Origin: Sphingomonas parva (ex Maeng et al. 2020)
GTDB lineage: Bacteria > Pseudomonadota > Alphaproteobacteria > Sphingomonadales > Sphingomonadaceae
Direction of reading: 5' to 3'
Assembly (NCBI RefSeq): GCF_004564275.1
Contig: NZ_SPDV01000017.1
Coordinates: 1-64,000, forward strand
DNA length: 64,000 nt
The notes beneath the pieces were generated by a model. The model ran no database searches and was not told the origin of the DNA. It saw only the letters and a program-made list of their open reading frames with translations. Below, piece after piece: positions 9,444-20,019 of the stretch. The first letter of the stretch is position 1. Each line of letters begins with the position of its first letter. The translations under genes were made by a program, and so were the position numbers.

Positions 9444-12400
9444 ATGCCTGCAGGACTCACCGTCACCCGTGTCACGAAATTGTTTCACGATCGCAACGGC
9501 AACGGCATCCAGGATGCCGGCGAAACCAGCTTCGACTCCGGAGAGGCCGGTGTCATTGATCCCGGCGACGGGCTTTACACACGGGTCACGATCCTCAACA
9601 GCGGGGACACCGTTCTTACCAACGTCACCTTCCAGGACAGCTTCGCCAATACCGCGCTGGTGTCTGGATTGGTCAACGTGTCGCCGATCGCCTTCAACGA
9701 TTCCTTCACCGCCGTCGGCAACACGGTTCTCCGCGTCGGCGAGGCAGGGCAGGCGGCGGTCGGCCCCGGCGGCGCGATCGGCACCGGTCCGTCCTACATC
9801 GCGTCGGGCAACCTGCTTGCCAACGACGTCGGATCGGCGACCCTTGGCCTGGGCGCGATCACGGGAGACGATATCCCCGGTTTCCAGATCGTGGCGACCA
9901 GCGGAGTCAGCGCACAGGGCGGCTCGTTCACGATCTTCGCGGACGGCAGCTTCAACTACGTCAACGAGGCCGGCGACACCGGCACCGACAGCTTCACCTA
10001 CCAGATCCGCGACGCCGGCTATGACGCTACCGTGGGGACGGCCGACGACCTCGTCAGCACCGCCACCGTGTCCATCACGCTTACCGGCGAGGTATGGTAC
10101 GTCGATGCGGCCGCTGCGGCGGGAGTCGGCACCGGTACGTCGGACAAGCCGTTTCAATCGATCACGGAACTGAATACCGCCAACAAGGACGGTGTCGGGG
10201 ACACGATCTACGTCAAGGGCAATGCGACAGGGGGCATCGTCCTCGACAACGGGCAGCTGCTGATCGGCCAGGGTGCCGATCTCAACGTCGCCGGCCACAG
10301 TCTCGCCACGGCGGGCGCCAACAGCTCGATCACCTCGAGCCTGAACAACAGCTACGTCGTCACCGTCGCGCAGAACAACACGATCGCGGGCCTCAACATC
10401 GTCGGCAACGGCACCAACACCGGCGGAATCACCGACAACCAGGTCGCCAGCTTCGGCACGCTCAGCCTCAACCCCGCCGCGCTCAACGCCGCGACTCCCG
10501 CCTACCAGTCGACGATCACCGCGAGCGGCGCGGCGCTGAACCTCTCTGACGGAGCTATCGCCGGCAACGGCTTCTCCAGCACCACATCGGCCGGCGGCGT
10601 CAACAATGTGTCGCTGACCAACATCACCGGCACGGTCGCGCTCGGCAGCGGCACGATGTCGGGATCGAGCGCGGATTCGGTCGCGATCAGCGGCGGCACG
10701 CTCAACGCCACCTACAGCGGCAGCATCTCGCACAGCGCCGCCGGCAGCGCGCTGATCAACGTCAGCGGCGGCCATTCCACGGGCACCCTCACCTTCAGCG
10801 GCGCCAAGACGTCGACCGACGGAACCGGCCTGCAGTTCAACAACGCCGATGGGACCTACACGGTCAGCGGCACGACGACGATCAACGGCGGCACCGCCGG
10901 CATCGCCATCGCGAACGGCTCCGGCGGAACCTTCAGCTTCGCCGGCACGATGAATATCGGCCAGACGACGGACATCGGCGGCATCGCCGTCTCGCTCGCC
11001 GACAGCACGGCAGCGGTCAATCTCGACGCGGACGTCAAGCAGACCACCGGCAGCTTCGCGATCCTCGACGTCACCAATCATTCCGGCGGCACGCTCACCT
11101 TCCAGACCACCGCCAGCTTCGACGCGAGCAGCGGCACCGGCATGCAGTTCAGCAATGCCGACGGCAGCTACAACATGAACAGCGCCAACACGCTGCATGG
11201 CGGCGATGCCGGAATCGACATCGATACCGGCTCTTCGGGCACGTTCAGTTTCCTCAGCAACACGGCGATCACCAGCCCGACCGGCGCTGCCTTCAACATC
11301 GACAACAGCACCGCCGCGGTGACCTTCAACGGCAACATCACGCAGGCGAACAACGCCGCGATGGTGAACGTGAACGCCCACAGCGGCGCCACCTTGAGCT
11401 TCCAGCAAGGGACTCTCAACGCAACCGGCGGCACCGGTCTGCAGTTCAACAACGCCGACGGCACCTACAATTTCAACACGGTCAACGGCACCACCAGCCT
11501 CAACGGCGGCGACGCCGGGATCGACATCGTCGGTGGATCCGACGGCACCTTCACTTTCGCTTCGGGCGTGACCCTGGGGACCGCAACCGGAACCAATTTC
11601 AACGTCAACGGCGGCGGCGGGAACATCACCGTCAACGGCACGATCAACGACGATCAGGGCACTCTCGTCGCGATCACCGGGCGCACCGGCGGCACGATCG
11701 ATTTCAACGGCGCTATCACCGACGGCTTCGACGGCGACGGCGGCGGGATCTCGATCACCAACAACACGGGGGGCACCACCCGCTTCGACGGCGGGCTGCT
11801 GCTCTCGACCGGCGCCAGCAATGCGCTCACCGTGACCAATTCGTCACTCGGCAGCACGATCGAGATCACCGATCCGGCCGGCGCGGGCAACAACAAGCTG
11901 GCGACCACCAGCGGAACCGCGCTCAACGTCACCAACGTCAACATCGGCGCGGCGGATCTCACCTTCGAGAAAATCGAGTCGAGCGGCGGCAGCGCCAACG
12001 GGATCATCCTCAACAACACCGGAAACGCCGGCGGTCTGCACGTCACCGGCACCGGCACTGCAGGCACGGGCGGCACCATCTCCGGCAAGACCGGCGCGGA
12101 TGGCAGCGATTCGACGGTCGGCACCGGCATCTATCTCAACAGCACCGCCGACGTTCAGCTCGCCAGCATGAACGTGCACACCAATTCGAATTTCGGCATT
12201 CGCGGCCTCAACGTAAACGGCTTCCAGCTCACCGACTCGAACATCGGCGGCGGCGGCACCAACGGCAGCAGCGCCGCTCCGAACGAAGGCAGCATCGTTT
12301 TCGGCACGCTGAACTCGACCAACGGCCTCACCGGCACCGTCACGATCAACAACACGACGATCGCCAATGGCTTCGAATACGGCCTCGGAATCTTCAACAA

Positions 12401-15400
12401 CAGCGGCACCGCCAATGTCGGGATGAGCGGGCTCACCGTGACTGGTACCCTCAACAACGACGGCATCTTCGCCGGTGTGAAGAGCGGCGGCACGCTCAAC
12501 ATCGCGGTCAACAACTCGATCTTCAGCAATAACAAGGGCGATCACTTCAACGCGTCGGCCGACGGCACCGGGAACCTCGCGGTGCAGTTTGGCAACGGTG
12601 GTGCGAACACGCTGACGGGCACTTTCGTCGGGGGACTGGGTGAGGGAATCGCCATCCAAACCGGGCTCGGCTGGAGCGGCACCGGCAGCGCGATCATCGC
12701 CAACAACACCATCACCTTCGCCAAGGACACGCCGATCAACGTCAACGTCGGCGGAACGGGCACGTTCGGCGCGACGATCCTCAACAACATCATCGGCAAC
12801 GCCGCCCAGATCGATTCGGGCACCAACGGCAACAAGGACGCGATCCGCCTGATCGCCAACGGCGACGGCGCGGGGACCAACGGCGGCACGCTGAATGCCC
12901 TCGTGCAGGGCAATCAGCTCAACCATGTCGACGGTCGTGGAATCTTCTCGCTAGGCCGTAACGGCGGCACCTCCGGCGATCCGATCAGGCTCAACCTGAC
13001 GATCATCGGCAACACGTTCCAGAACTCGCCCGAAGCGCAGAGCAACGCTATTCGGATCGAAGCCGGTGCGGCCAATAACGAGCGGGTCGACGTCCTCGCC
13101 GACATCGGCGGCACCGGCGGGCGCCAGAACATCTTCAACGGCGACTGGGGTTCCATCCCCGTCGTCAATTCGAGCGAAATCCGTCTCCTCCATGACATCA
13201 CCGACAACACCAACGTCTTCCATCATTTCAACCTGACCAACTACGCCGGCAGCCCTACCGATGATGCCGCGGTCATCGCCTACCTCGCTGGTCGGAACAC
13301 GCTGAATGGCGGCGTCGTATCGGTGGCCCGCACCTCCCCGAATACGTGGGGCACCGGCGGGACGCCGCCGCAGCCGTTGATCGCGGCCGAGTTTGCGCCG
13401 ATTCCGCTGCAGCCCTACGAGGGTGTCGACCAGACCAGCAGCCAGGGCGGCGAGACGCGGGAGGACGCGAACGACGGCGGCGATCTGCCGGCCCCGCTTT
13501 CCGGATCGGACCAGGCCAGCGGCTCGGAAGGCACGCGCGGTGGGGATGACAGCGTCCCGACGCCGCCCGCCCCTTCACTGCCGCCGGTACCGGTCGTCAT
13601 CGACGACGGCGTGTTGAGCCGCGGGGAGCTCGACCTCATCGTCGCGGCGGCAATCGACCGTTGGGAAGCGGCGGGCGCGACGCCCGCGCAGCTCGCGGCG
13701 ATGCGCGCCACCAATGTCTCGGTCGCCAACCTCGGCGGCCTGCTGCTCGGCGAGAGCGGGGCGGGTGCGATCACGCTCGATGACAATGCCGCCGGCTGGC
13801 GATGGTTCATCGATGCGACGCCCGGCGACGATGCCGAGTATCGCGGCAGCGGCTCCCAGCGCTTCGCCACGAGCGTCTATGACGCGGCGGGCACGCGCGT
13901 CGATCTGCTCACCGTGGTGATGCACGAGCTCGGCCACCAGATCGGTCTTTACGACAGCTATGCGCCGGGGGATCGCGACGCGCTGATGTTTGGCACGGTC
14001 CGCGCGGGCGAGCGCCGTCTTCCCGGTTCGGAGGACGTGGGTGCGGCCGGCGGGGCCCCCGTGACGGGCGCCTTTGCCGTTTCACCGATCAACCTCGGCA
14101 CACTCAACCCCGGCATGTCGGTGACGATCGAGTTCCGCAGCACGGTCAACTCGGTGCTCGAGGACAAGCTGGCGTTCCATCTCAAGGGCGAGTCCCTGGT
14201 GACCAGCGACACCGTCAGCGCCAGCTCGGCGGAGACCCTGGCCGTCGATTCGCTGACCCTCGGCAATCGTGTGTTCGTCGACACGAACAAGAGCGGCATC
14301 TTCGACGGCGGCGACAGCGGCATCGCGGGCGTGACCTTGAGCCTCTTCGCGGACACCAACAACAGCGATCTCTACGAGGCGGGGACGGACCTCGCGATCG
14401 TCTACGAGGACGTCAACAACAACAATGTCTACGATCCCGGCGTGGACACGCCGCTTGCCGCCGGCTCGAGCGGCACCGGTCCGAACGGCGGCACGATCCG
14501 CCAGCTTACCGCCACCACCGACGCGAGCGGCTTCTACAGCTTCGCCGGTCTGGCGCCGGGCGATTACATCGTCCGCGTCGACGCCGCGAATTTCGCGACC
14601 GTTCTCGCCAACCGGGTGGTACTGACCACAGCCAACGATCCGGACGACGATGTCGACAACGACAACAATGGACAGGCCTTCGCCGGCTATGTCGCAACCC
14701 GCGCGATTACCCTGAGCTATAACGGCGAGGTCGTAGCGGGTCCGACCGGCCCGGATCTCGACACCAACGACACGCTGGACATCGGCTTCGACATCCCGAA
14801 CCAGCCGCCCGTCATAGCCAATGTCCAGGGCAACAGCGTCACGTTTACCGAGGGCGATTCGGCGGTAAAGATCGACGCGCTGAGCGATGCGACGGTCAGC
14901 GACGTCGACAGCAGCAACTACAACGGCGGCAGCCTCACCGTCTCGATCAGCGCCGGTAAGAATGCCGGTCAGGATGAGCTCGGCATCGATGACAGCGGCA
15001 GCATCGACATCACGGCGGGGATCGTCTCGATCGGGGGTGTCAATTTTGGGACGGTGACCGGCGGCGGCGCCGGCGGCGGCGATCTCGTCGTCACGTTCAA
15101 CTCGGTCAATGCCGACGACGTGCGCGTGCAGACGCTGATCCGCGCGCTCACCTTCTACAATTCCGGCGGCAACGCTCCGGCGGGCGGGGCCCGCACCATC
15201 TCGACGACCCTGGTCGACGGCGGCGGGCGCGCGAACAGCGGCGACGATGATGCCACGGTCACCTCGACGGTGAACGTCGTCCCGATCAACTCCGCGCCCG
15301 CGGGCGCCGACAATTCGAAGACGATCGCCGAGGACACGCCCTATGCCTTCGTCTACGTGCCGGGCGGCGCCAACGATTTCGGCTTCTCGGACACCGACGG

Positions 15401-18400
15401 CAACAGCTTCGCGGGCGTGACGATCGTCACCATGCCGACCGACGGCGAGCTCCGGCTCGACGGCGTGACCCTGTCGGGGAGCAACGTCTTCGTCGCGGCG
15501 CAGGACATCGCCGACGGCAAGCTCGTCTTCCATCCGTCCGCGAACGAATTCGGCGTCGGCTATGCGAGCTTCACCTTCAAGGTGCGCGACGACGGGGACA
15601 ACACGCCCCCCAGCGTCAACCAGGATCCGAATGCGGACACCTTCTCGTTCGACGTGACGGCGGTGAACGATGCCCCGGTCAACGCGGTGCCGAGTGCGAC
15701 CCAGACGTTCAACGAGGACACGACGCTCACCTTCAACACGGCGAACGGCAATTTGATCGCGGTGAGCGACGTGGATCTCGGCGGGGGAGAGCTTTCCGTC
15801 TCGCTCTCCGTGCAGACGGGGACGCTGACGCTCTCCGACAAATCGGGCCTGTCCAGCTTCTCCGGCGACGTGAGCAGCGCGGTGACCCTGCTGGGCACCC
15901 AGGGGGCGATCAACGCGGCGCTCAATGGGCTCGTCTACAATCCGGGCGCCAATTACAACGGCAACCGCACGATCACGATCGTGACCAACGATCAGGGCAG
16001 CACCGGCGCCGATCCGGGCGGCCCCGGCGACCTCGGCAGCGAGGAGGATTCCGATACGATCGCGGTGCACGTCACCGCGATCAACGATGCGCCGGTGGTG
16101 ATCGGCGACGGCACGGTAGACGCAGCGACGTTCGCGGAAGACACCACGGCCGCCGATACGATCAGCACGCTGTTCTCCGCCCAATATTCCGATTCGGCCG
16201 ACGCCCAGTTCGGCGCCGGCAATCCCGGTGGCTCGTCGCCGGGCTCGTTCGCCGGCGTCGCGGTCGTCGCGAACGGATCGAGCGGTGCGACCGGCCAATG
16301 GCAATATCTCAACTCGAGTACCTCCACCTGGGTGGACGTCGGTGCACGCTCGGCCGCGTCCGCCCTGCTGATCGGCTCCGGTACGTTCGTCCGGTTCAAC
16401 CCGGCGGCGAACTTCAACGGCAGCGCCCCGACGCTGACCGTGCACCTGATCGACAACAGCCTCGGCTTCGGTATCAGCTTCGGGCAGGTCGTCGACATCT
16501 CCGGGCCGGGCGCGACAGGCACGACGACGGCCTATTCGACCGGAACCGTCCTGCTCAGCCAGCAGGTCACGGCAGTCAACGATGCGCCGGTGAACACCGT
16601 CGGCGGGCCGATCTCGATCAACGAGGATGCGGTCAGCGTCGTCCTGTCGGACAACGTCAGCCCGATGTCGGTCAGCGACGTCGAGGCGACCGGCGACATC
16701 AGCTACAATCTGCTCGTCCAGCACGGCACCCTGACGATCCGGACCGATGTGGCGGGCGGCATCCAGGCGAGCGACATCCAGAGCGGGCCGGGCGTCGGCA
16801 ACGGCACCAGCTCGCTGGTGATCACGGCCACGATCGCCGAGATCAACACCACGCTCGCGGCAGCCAACGCGCTGCTCTACAACCCCGCGGCCCATTACAA
16901 CGGCACCGATTTCCTCGACGTCTACGTCAATGACGGCGGCCAGACCGGAGCGGATCCCAATCCCGCGTCGGTCCTCGATCCGCTGGTCGATCCGGACGTC
17001 GGCCCCTTCACCGAGGAGGATGTCGACACCAGGACGATCACGATTGCGGCGGTCAATGACGCGCCTGTCCTCTCCGCCCCGACGAGCGCCACCATCACCT
17101 TCACCGAAGGCGATACATCGGTCGCGCTGCTCCAGGGCGTCACGCTGAACGACGTCGATCTGCCCGCCAGCTTCACCGGCGGCAGCCTGTCGCTGTCGGT
17201 GACCGGCGGCGCGGGCAGCGGCGGCATCAACCTGCGGTCCGGCAGCAACTTCCACCTCGTCGATCTCGGCGGCGGTCTGTTCAACATCGTCTACCAGCCG
17301 GCCGCGACGCCGTTCACGATCGGCTCGATCACTGGCTACGGCACGCCGTCGATGGCGATCAGCGGCCTGACCAGCGACGCCACGCTCGCGCGGCTGAACG
17401 ACCTGGTCGACGACTTCGTCTACGTCATCGTCGGCGAAAATCCGGCCGCAGGCAGCCGCACCGTCACCCTTACCTTCGACGACGGCGGCAACACCGGCGG
17501 CGGCGCTTTGACCGACGACGTCACCCAGACGCTGAATGTCGTCGCGGTCAACGACGCCCCGACCATCGCCGCGCCGCTGACGCGCGCCGGGAGCGAAGAT
17601 GCCAATCTCGTCTTCTCCGGCGTGAATGCGATCAGCGTCGCCGATGTCGACGCCACCAACCTGCAGGTGACGCTGAGCGTGCTCCACGGCACGATGACGC
17701 TCGCCGGGACGGCCGGCCTGTTCTTCTCGGGCCCCGGCGGAAACGGCAGCGGGGTCATGACCTTCGAAGGGAGCGCTTCGGCTATCAATACCGCGCTGGA
17801 CGGCCTGGCCTATCGCGGAGCGCTCAACTTCGAGGGTAGCGACACGCTCTCGATCAGCGTCAACGACAAGGGCGCGACCGGTACGCCCGGAACGCAGACC
17901 GCCTCTCGCAACATCTCGATCACCCTTGCTGACGATGGCTTCATCAACGGCACGAGCGGCATCGATCATCTCGATGGGACCTCAGGTGCAGATTTCTTCC
18001 GGCTGGAGCAGGGCGGCGACGACGACGTTGGCGGCTTCGGCGGGGCGGATATCTTCTACATGGGCGGTGCCTATACGGCGAACGACCTTATCGACGGCCA
18101 CGACGGCATCGATACCCTGGCTCTGCAAGGCGATTATTCCGGCGGTGTCAGCATCGGCGGCAACCTCGACAACGTGGACACGATATCCTTGCTCTCGGGG
18201 AGCAACACGCGCTTCGGCGAGCCGGGAACCAACCGGTTCGACTATGTCATCAACATCCTCGACAGCGCCTTCGCGGGGGGAGTCGTGCGCGTGAATGGCG
18301 GCAACCTGCTCGCCGGCGAGGACTTCACGTTCAACGCTTCGGCCGAGCAGGAAACCGGCTTCGTCATCTACGGCGGCCTCGGAGTCGATACCTTCACCGG

Positions 18401-19178
18401 CGGCCATGCCACCGACATCTTCTTCTTCGGCGATTCGAACAGCCTGGGCGCGGGCGACACGGTCAACGGCGGCGATGGCTATGACGGGTTGTTCCTGCGT
18501 GGTGATTATTCGATCGATTTCAACGCGCCGGGCTTCCTCACCGCATTCACCAGCATCGAGAACATCACGCTGTCGTCCGCATCTGACGAGCGTCACCAGC
18601 GGGGCGGCGATGGCGAATTCGACTATTCCCTGATCTGGCGGGACTCCCTGCTCGCCACCGGCGCCACGATCACCATCAACGGCGGGCTGCTGCTTGCCAC
18701 CGAGACGATGGCATTCGACGGCGCGAGCGAAAGCGGCGGCCGCTTCCGCCTGTTCGCGGGCGCAGCTGCCGATACGCTGACGGGCGGAAGTGGCGCGGAT
18801 CTGATCTACGGCGGGGGAGGGGGCGATACGCTGCGCGGCAACGGCGGAGCGGACGTCTTCCGCTACGACGACGTGATGGAGTCGCGGCCCGGGGCCGGTA
18901 ATTTCGACCAGATCCTCGATTTTACCCACACGACCGACAAAATCGACGTGCATTTCATCGACGCGAAGAGCGCGACCGCAGCGCATGATACCTTCACCTT
19001 CATCGGCGCGGCGGCTTTTTCCGGCGCTGGCGGCGAGGTGAGGGCCATCCAGGTTGATGTTCCGACCAACACTTGGCAGGTGCAGGCGGACGTCAGCGGC
19101 GACGGCCTCGCCGACTTGCTGATCAGCGTCGTTGTCGATCCGCTCCAGGCGCTCACGGCCGGCGACTTCGTCTTCTGA
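9444..19178 (+). CDS. Giant RTX protein with beta-helix, metzincin-like, SdrD_B-like and cadherin-like regions
   Basis: About 3244 residues from the ATG at 9444 (ribosome site GGGGGAAAG). Order: an N-terminal conserved-repeat/DUF11-like segment with HDRNGNGIQDAGE; one Ig-like unit; from about residue 217 (VWYVDAAAAAGVGTG) a long Gly/Thr/Asn-rich beta-helix to about 1310; a Pro-rich hinge; a domain with HELGHQIGLYD (residues 1494-1504) followed by LMFGTVRAGERRLP, which fits a metzincin zinc site and Met-turn; an SdrD_B-like domain (LGNRVFVDTNKSGIFDGGD, about 1606-1720); several cadherin/VCBS-like units marked by NDAPV (about 1790-2830); RTX repeats (TLTGGSGADLIYGGGGGDTL near 3110); and a serralysin-type C-terminal module (FDQILDFTHTTDKIDV to the end, DFVF). 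The C-terminus is that expected of a type I secretion substrate. The likely role is a secreted adhesin, possibly self-processing. No type I ABC/MFP genes lie in the window. Confidence 0.92.
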   Translation: MPAGLTVTRVTKLFHDRNGNGIQDAGETSFDSGEAGVIDPGDGLYTRVTILNSGDTVLTNVTFQDSFANTALVSGLVNVSPIAFNDSFTAVGNTVLRVGEAGQAAVGPGGAIGTGPSYIASGNLLANDVGSATLGLGAITGDDIPGFQIVATSGVSAQGGSFTIFADGSFNYVNEAGDTGTDSFTYQIRDAGYDATVGTADDLVSTATVSITLTGEVWYVDAAAAAGVGTGTSDKPFQSITELNTANKDGVGDTIYVKGNATGGIVLDNGQLLIGQGADLNVAGHSLATAGANSSITSSLNNSYVVTVAQNNTIAGLNIVGNGTNTGGITDNQVASFGTLSLNPAALNAATPAYQSTITASGAALNLSDGAIAGNGFSSTTSAGGVNNVSLTNITGTVALGSGTMSGSSADSVAISGGTLNATYSGSISHSAAGSALINVSGGHSTGTLTFSGAKTSTDGTGLQFNNADGTYTVSGTTTINGGTAGIAIANGSGGTFSFAGTMNIGQTTDIGGIAVSLADSTAAVNLDADVKQTTGSFAILDVTNHSGGTLTFQTTASFDASSGTGMQFSNADGSYNMNSANTLHGGDAGIDIDTGSSGTFSFLSNTAITSPTGAAFNIDNSTAAVTFNGNITQANNAAMVNVNAHSGATLSFQQGTLNATGGTGLQFNNADGTYNFNTVNGTTSLNGGDAGIDIVGGSDGTFTFASGVTLGTATGTNFNVNGGGGNITVNGTINDDQGTLVAITGRTGGTIDFNGAITDGFDGDGGGISITNNTGGTTRFDGGLLLSTGASNALTVTNSSLGSTIEITDPAGAGNNKLATTSGTALNVTNVNIGAADLTFEKIESSGGSANGIILNNTGNAGGLHVTGTGTAGTGGTISGKTGADGSDSTVGTGIYLNSTADVQLASMNVHTNSNFGIRGLNVNGFQLTDSNIGGGGTNGSSAAPNEGSIVFGTLNSTNGLTGTVTINNTTIANGFEYGLGIFNNSGTANVGMSGLTVTGTLNNDGIFAGVKSGGTLNIAVNNSIFSNNKGDHFNASADGTGNLAVQFGNGGANTLTGTFVGGLGEGIAIQTGLGWSGTGSAIIANNTITFAKDTPINVNVGGTGTFGATILNNIIGNAAQIDSGTNGNKDAIRLIANGDGAGTNGGTLNALVQGNQLNHVDGRGIFSLGRNGGTSGDPIRLNLTIIGNTFQNSPEAQSNAIRIEAGAANNERVDVLADIGGTGGRQNIFNGDWGSIPVVNSSEIRLLHDITDNTNVFHHFNLTNYAGSPTDDAAVIAYLAGRNTLNGGVVSVARTSPNTWGTGGTPPQPLIAAEFAPIPLQPYEGVDQTSSQGGETREDANDGGDLPAPLSGSDQASGSEGTRGGDDSVPTPPAPSLPPVPVVIDDGVLSRGELDLIVAAAIDRWEAAGATPAQLAAMRATNVSVANLGGLLLGESGAGAITLDDNAAGWRWFIDATPGDDAEYRGSGSQRFATSVYDAAGTRVDLLTVVMHELGHQIGLYDSYAPGDRDALMFGTVRAGERRLPGSEDVGAAGGAPVTGAFAVSPINLGTLNPGMSVTIEFRSTVNSVLEDKLAFHLKGESLVTSDTVSASSAETLAVDSLTLGNRVFVDTNKSGIFDGGDSGIAGVTLSLFADTNNSDLYEAGTDLAIVYEDVNNNNVYDPGVDTPLAAGSSGTGPNGGTIRQLTATTDASGFYSFAGLAPGDYIVRVDAANFATVLANRVVLTTANDPDDDVDNDNNGQAFAGYVATRAITLSYNGEVVAGPTGPDLDTNDTLDIGFDIPNQPPVIANVQGNSVTFTEGDSAVKIDALSDATVSDVDSSNYNGGSLTVSISAGKNAGQDELGIDDSGSIDITAGIVSIGGVNFGTVTGGGAGGGDLVVTFNSVNADDVRVQTLIRALTFYNSGGNAPAGGARTISTTLVDGGGRANSGDDDATVTSTVNVVPINSAPAGADNSKTIAEDTPYAFVYVPGGANDFGFSDTDGNSFAGVTIVTMPTDGELRLDGVTLSGSNVFVAAQDIADGKLVFHPSANEFGVGYASFTFKVRDDGDNTPPSVNQDPNADTFSFDVTAVNDAPVNAVPSATQTFNEDTTLTFNTANGNLIAVSDVDLGGGELSVSLSVQTGTLTLSDKSGLSSFSGDVSSAVTLLGTQGAINAALNGLVYNPGANYNGNRTITIVTNDQGSTGADPGGPGDLGSEEDSDTIAVHVTAINDAPVVIGDGTVDAATFAEDTTAADTISTLFSAQYSDSADAQFGAGNPGGSSPGSFAGVAVVANGSSGATGQWQYLNSSTSTWVDVGARSAASALLIGSGTFVRFNPAANFNGSAPTLTVHLIDNSLGFGISFGQVVDISGPGATGTTTAYSTGTVLLSQQVTAVNDAPVNTVGGPISINEDAVSVVLSDNVSPMSVSDVEATGDISYNLLVQHGTLTIRTDVAGGIQASDIQSGPGVGNGTSSLVITATIAEINTTLAAANALLYNPAAHYNGTDFLDVYVNDGGQTGADPNPASVLDPLVDPDVGPFTEEDVDTRTITIAAVNDAPVLSAPTSATITFTEGDTSVALLQGVTLNDVDLPASFTGGSLSLSVTGGAGSGGINLRSGSNFHLVDLGGGLFNIVYQPAATPFTIGSITGYGTPSMAISGLTSDATLARLNDLVDDFVYVIVGENPAAGSRTVTLTFDDGGNTGGGALTDDVTQTLNVVAVNDAPTIAAPLTRAGSEDANLVFSGVNAISVADVDATNLQVTLSVLHGTMTLAGTAGLFFSGPGGNGSGVMTFEGSASAINTALDGLAYRGALNFEGSDTLSISVNDKGATGTPGTQTASRNISITLADDGFINGTSGIDHLDGTSGADFFRLEQGGDDDVGGFGGADIFYMGGAYTANDLIDGHDGIDTLALQGDYSGGVSIGGNLDNVDTISLLSGSNTRFGEPGTNRFDYVINILDSAFAGGVVRVNGGNLLAGEDFTFNASAEQETGFVIYGGLGVDTFTGGHATDIFFFGDSNSLGAGDTVNGGDGYDGLFLRGDYSIDFNAPGFLTAFTSIENITLSSASDERHQRGGDGEFDYSLIWRDSLLATGATITINGGLLLATETMAFDGASESGGRFRLFAGAAADTLTGGSGADLIYGGGGGDTLRGNGGADVFRYDDVMESRPGAGNFDQILDFTHTTDKIDVHFIDAKSATAAHDTFTFIGAAAFSGAGGEVRAIQVDVPTNTWQVQADVSGDGLADLLISVVVDPLQALTAGDFVF

Positions 19179-19203
19179 GCTCGCGCAGGCCGTGACGGCT
19201 CGT

Positions 19204-19731
19204 TCAGGTGTCTCGTCCCAGCTCCTGAAGGGTGAGCGCGGGTCGCCTCTCGTCCCGGAAATGGCGGTCGAGGTAGAGATTGAGGACGGTGAGCGCGAGA
19301 TCCAGAGGCGCATGGGCGGCTCTACTCTCGCCGGACTCCGTCGCGGGCTCTGCCATCCGTGCCAGCCATTCACGCCTCGCTTGCGTCAGCGAGATTCCGT
19401 GCGGGAGCAGGGCTCTTACGGCCTGCGTGAGGCTGCGTGCCTTGGCGATCTTCGCGCGAGCTTCGTCCAGCCTGATCTCCCCGGCTTCGGCCGCCTGGAG
19501 AACGCCGCATCGATACGTCCTGCAGATTGTGGGGCGGGCCGCGTAGATCGAGCATCGGGATCCTTCGAGCCGTGCGCACGGCAGCGAGAAGGCCCGGTGG
19601 CCCTGCTTCAGCTCGAGACCGAGCTGCTCCAGGGCCGGCGCATCTTCCGGGGAGATCGGCACTTCGCCGAAGAGGGCGCCGCTGCAGCAGAGACCGCATT
19701 GCGTGCACAAGGAGGATGAGGGATCGGTCAT
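19204..19731 (-). CDS. YkgJ-family cysteine-cluster protein
   Basis: 175 residues. Cysteines near the N-terminus (CTQCGLCCSGALF) and around residues 50-75 (LPCARLEGSRCSIYAARPTICRTYRCG) give the CxxCGxCC...C..Y..RP..CR pattern of the YkgJ/UPF0153 family, which is predicted to bind zinc or an Fe-S cluster. Biochemical function is unknown. The C-terminal 80 residues are helical and carry no recognised motif. It is convergent with the giant gene (25 bases between stops) and forms no obvious operon. Confidence 0.85.
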   Translation of the reverse strand: MTDPSSSLCTQCGLCCSGALFGEVPISPEDAPALEQLGLELKQGHRAFSLPCARLEGSRCSIYAARPTICRTYRCGVLQAAEAGEIRLDEARAKIAKARSLTQAVRALLPHGISLTQARREWLARMAEPATESGESRAAHAPLDLALTVLNLYLDRHFRDERRPALTLQELGRDT

Positions 19732-19875
19732 CGCAGGTATTTCACGTCAACAGCCACCGCGGCCGGGCGTAGTCGGTCGTGCGATTTCGACGGCGGTTGC
19801 CGTTGCGGCTGCGCGTCTGAACCTAGGATGCCGCCAATGGCTGACCCCAGCGGCCGCCAGGCCCGTCCGGAAGGT

Positions 19876-20019
19876 TCAGGATGGGTTGAGCGCGTCGGCG
19901 AGGGAGCCCTTCGCGTCTTCCGCATTGCCGGCCTGCAGCCGCCGCACCTGCGGCTGATCCCACGTGCGAGGCGCTTGCGGCGCTTCGGCGCCTCGGGTCG
20001 ATGCGGGACGATCAGTCAT
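19876..20019 (-). CDS. 47-residue candidate RiPP precursor peptide
   Basis: ATG at 20019 on the minus strand with AAGGA 6 bases upstream; stop at 19876-19878. The N-terminal half is Pro/Ala/Arg-rich. Residues 20-25 read W-D-Q-P-Q-V, followed by RRLQAGNAEDAKG and a short acidic/small tail ending NPS. W-x-x-P-x-V matches in spacing the Y-x-x-P-x-L leader motif that lasso-peptide leaders present to a PqqD-like recognition element. The gene is divergent from exactly such a protein (20165) and a cyclase-like gene. Asp/Glu residues follow Gly31 at positions that do not give a canonical 7-9 residue lasso ring, so the product class is open. It could also be an unrelated small protein. Confidence 0.55.
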   Translation of the reverse strand: MTDRPASTRGAEAPQAPRTWDQPQVRRLQAGNAEDAKGSLADALNPS

